Assembly (NCBI GenBank): GCA_020440935.1
Contig: JAGRNC010000018.1
Location: 1 to 15,090, forward strand
Origin: Leptospiraceae bacterium
Lineage (GTDB): Bacteria > Spirochaetota > Leptospiria > Leptospirales > Leptonemataceae
DNA: 15,090 nt
Direction of reading: 5' to 3'
The first letter of the stretch is position 1. Each line of letters begins with the position of its first letter. The notes beneath the pieces are model-generated. The model did no database searches. It was not told where the DNA came from and saw only the letters and a program-made list of their open reading frames with translations. Positions 14,783 through 15,090 of the stretch are shown here, in pieces. The translations under genes and the position numbers were made by a program.

Positions 14783-15090
14783 TTATATCTCGATAAGCGC
14801 GTATTTGAACCGCGCCTGGGCTGCGCGTTTCCCTTCCGCATTGTAGAAGTCGCAAACAAAGCTGAGGATATTTCCCTCTTTTTTTGAAAGCCTGGCCTTT
14901 GATAGCATCGTGCCTTCGGAAATCGGGCGCAAATAGCGGATGGAGGCATTTACCGTAAGCATTCGTTCCCGGGGCTTTGTGACATGGAAAATGCACATTA
15001 GTGCCGTCAGTGTATCGCCAATGGTGAAGTACGCGCCGCCATGCATCAGGCCGTGCAAAGCCATGTTTTTCTTCTGCAATGTGGAGGAAG
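14783..15090 (-). CDS. PaaI-type hotdog thioesterase, 5' end missing
   Basis: About 102 residues are visible and the frame is open to the right edge, so the start lies outside the window. The motif HGLMHGGAYFTIGDTLTALM matches the HGG...D helix of PaaI-like hotdog thioesterases, where the Asp (here in GDTL) is catalytic in E. coli PaaI. The following strands (TVNASIRYLRPI, TMLSKARLSKKEG, LSFVCDFYNAEGKRAAQARFKY) complete the fold, including the typical 'D..G...A' end. Such enzymes hydrolyse acyl-CoA or aryl-CoA thioesters in the cytoplasm. The substrate cannot be told from sequence. It is convergent with the lipoprotein gene. Internal TTG 15079 and ATG 15064 are too late to give the usual N terminus. 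Confidence 0.85.
   Translation of the reverse strand, partial: SSTLQKKNMALHGLMHGGAYFTIGDTLTALMCIFHVTKPRERMLTVNASIRYLRPISEGTMLSKARLSKKEGNILSFVCDFYNAEGKRAAQARFKYALIEI

Overview
The window is ordinary-looking bacterial chromosome with balanced base composition, and it carries ten protein genes on both strands. No RNA genes, insertion sequences, CRISPR arrays or prophage genes were found. Three features suggest a spirochaete of the Leptospira/Leptonema group: a six-helix membrane protein with a SpoIIE-type phosphatase and TPR tail, a 7TM-DISM class III nucleotide cyclase ending in the leptospire-like 'NPPP..W.G' tail, and a TatT-like TPR protein. This placement is an inference from protein architecture, not from a marker gene.

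Layout from left to right. A 14-bp tandem repeat runs off the left edge. It is followed by katG (minus strand, catalase-peroxidase) with a clear GAAA-tetraloop terminator. Next is a TatT-like TPR gene (minus) whose terminator stem overlaps its stop codon. A divergent regulatory region with two inverted repeats then leads into two plus-strand lipid genes: an LPLAT/PlsC-type acyltransferase and a crotonase-fold protein best read as an enoyl-CoA isomerase. After a 318-bp spacer with an operator-like palindrome, a promoter candidate and a hairpin next to the ribosome binding site comes the SpoIIE/PP2C-TPR phosphatase (plus). It converges, with only 15 bp between stop codons, on a lipobox-bearing 7TM adenylate cyclase (minus).

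Upstream of the cyclase is a DUF4386 membrane protein (minus). It is divergent from a 638-aa protein I do not recognise (plus, GTG start), which is followed by a 515-aa predicted surface lipoprotein (plus). The window ends in the 5'-truncated gene of a PaaI-type hotdog thioesterase (minus).

Themes: oxidative defence (KatG), acyl-CoA and lipid metabolism (acyltransferase, isomerase, thioesterase), and signalling (phosphatase and cyclase). I see no defence island or clear new multi-gene system. The least explained material is the 638-aa protein with the adjacent lipoprotein, and the palindromes in front of the acyltransferase and phosphatase genes.
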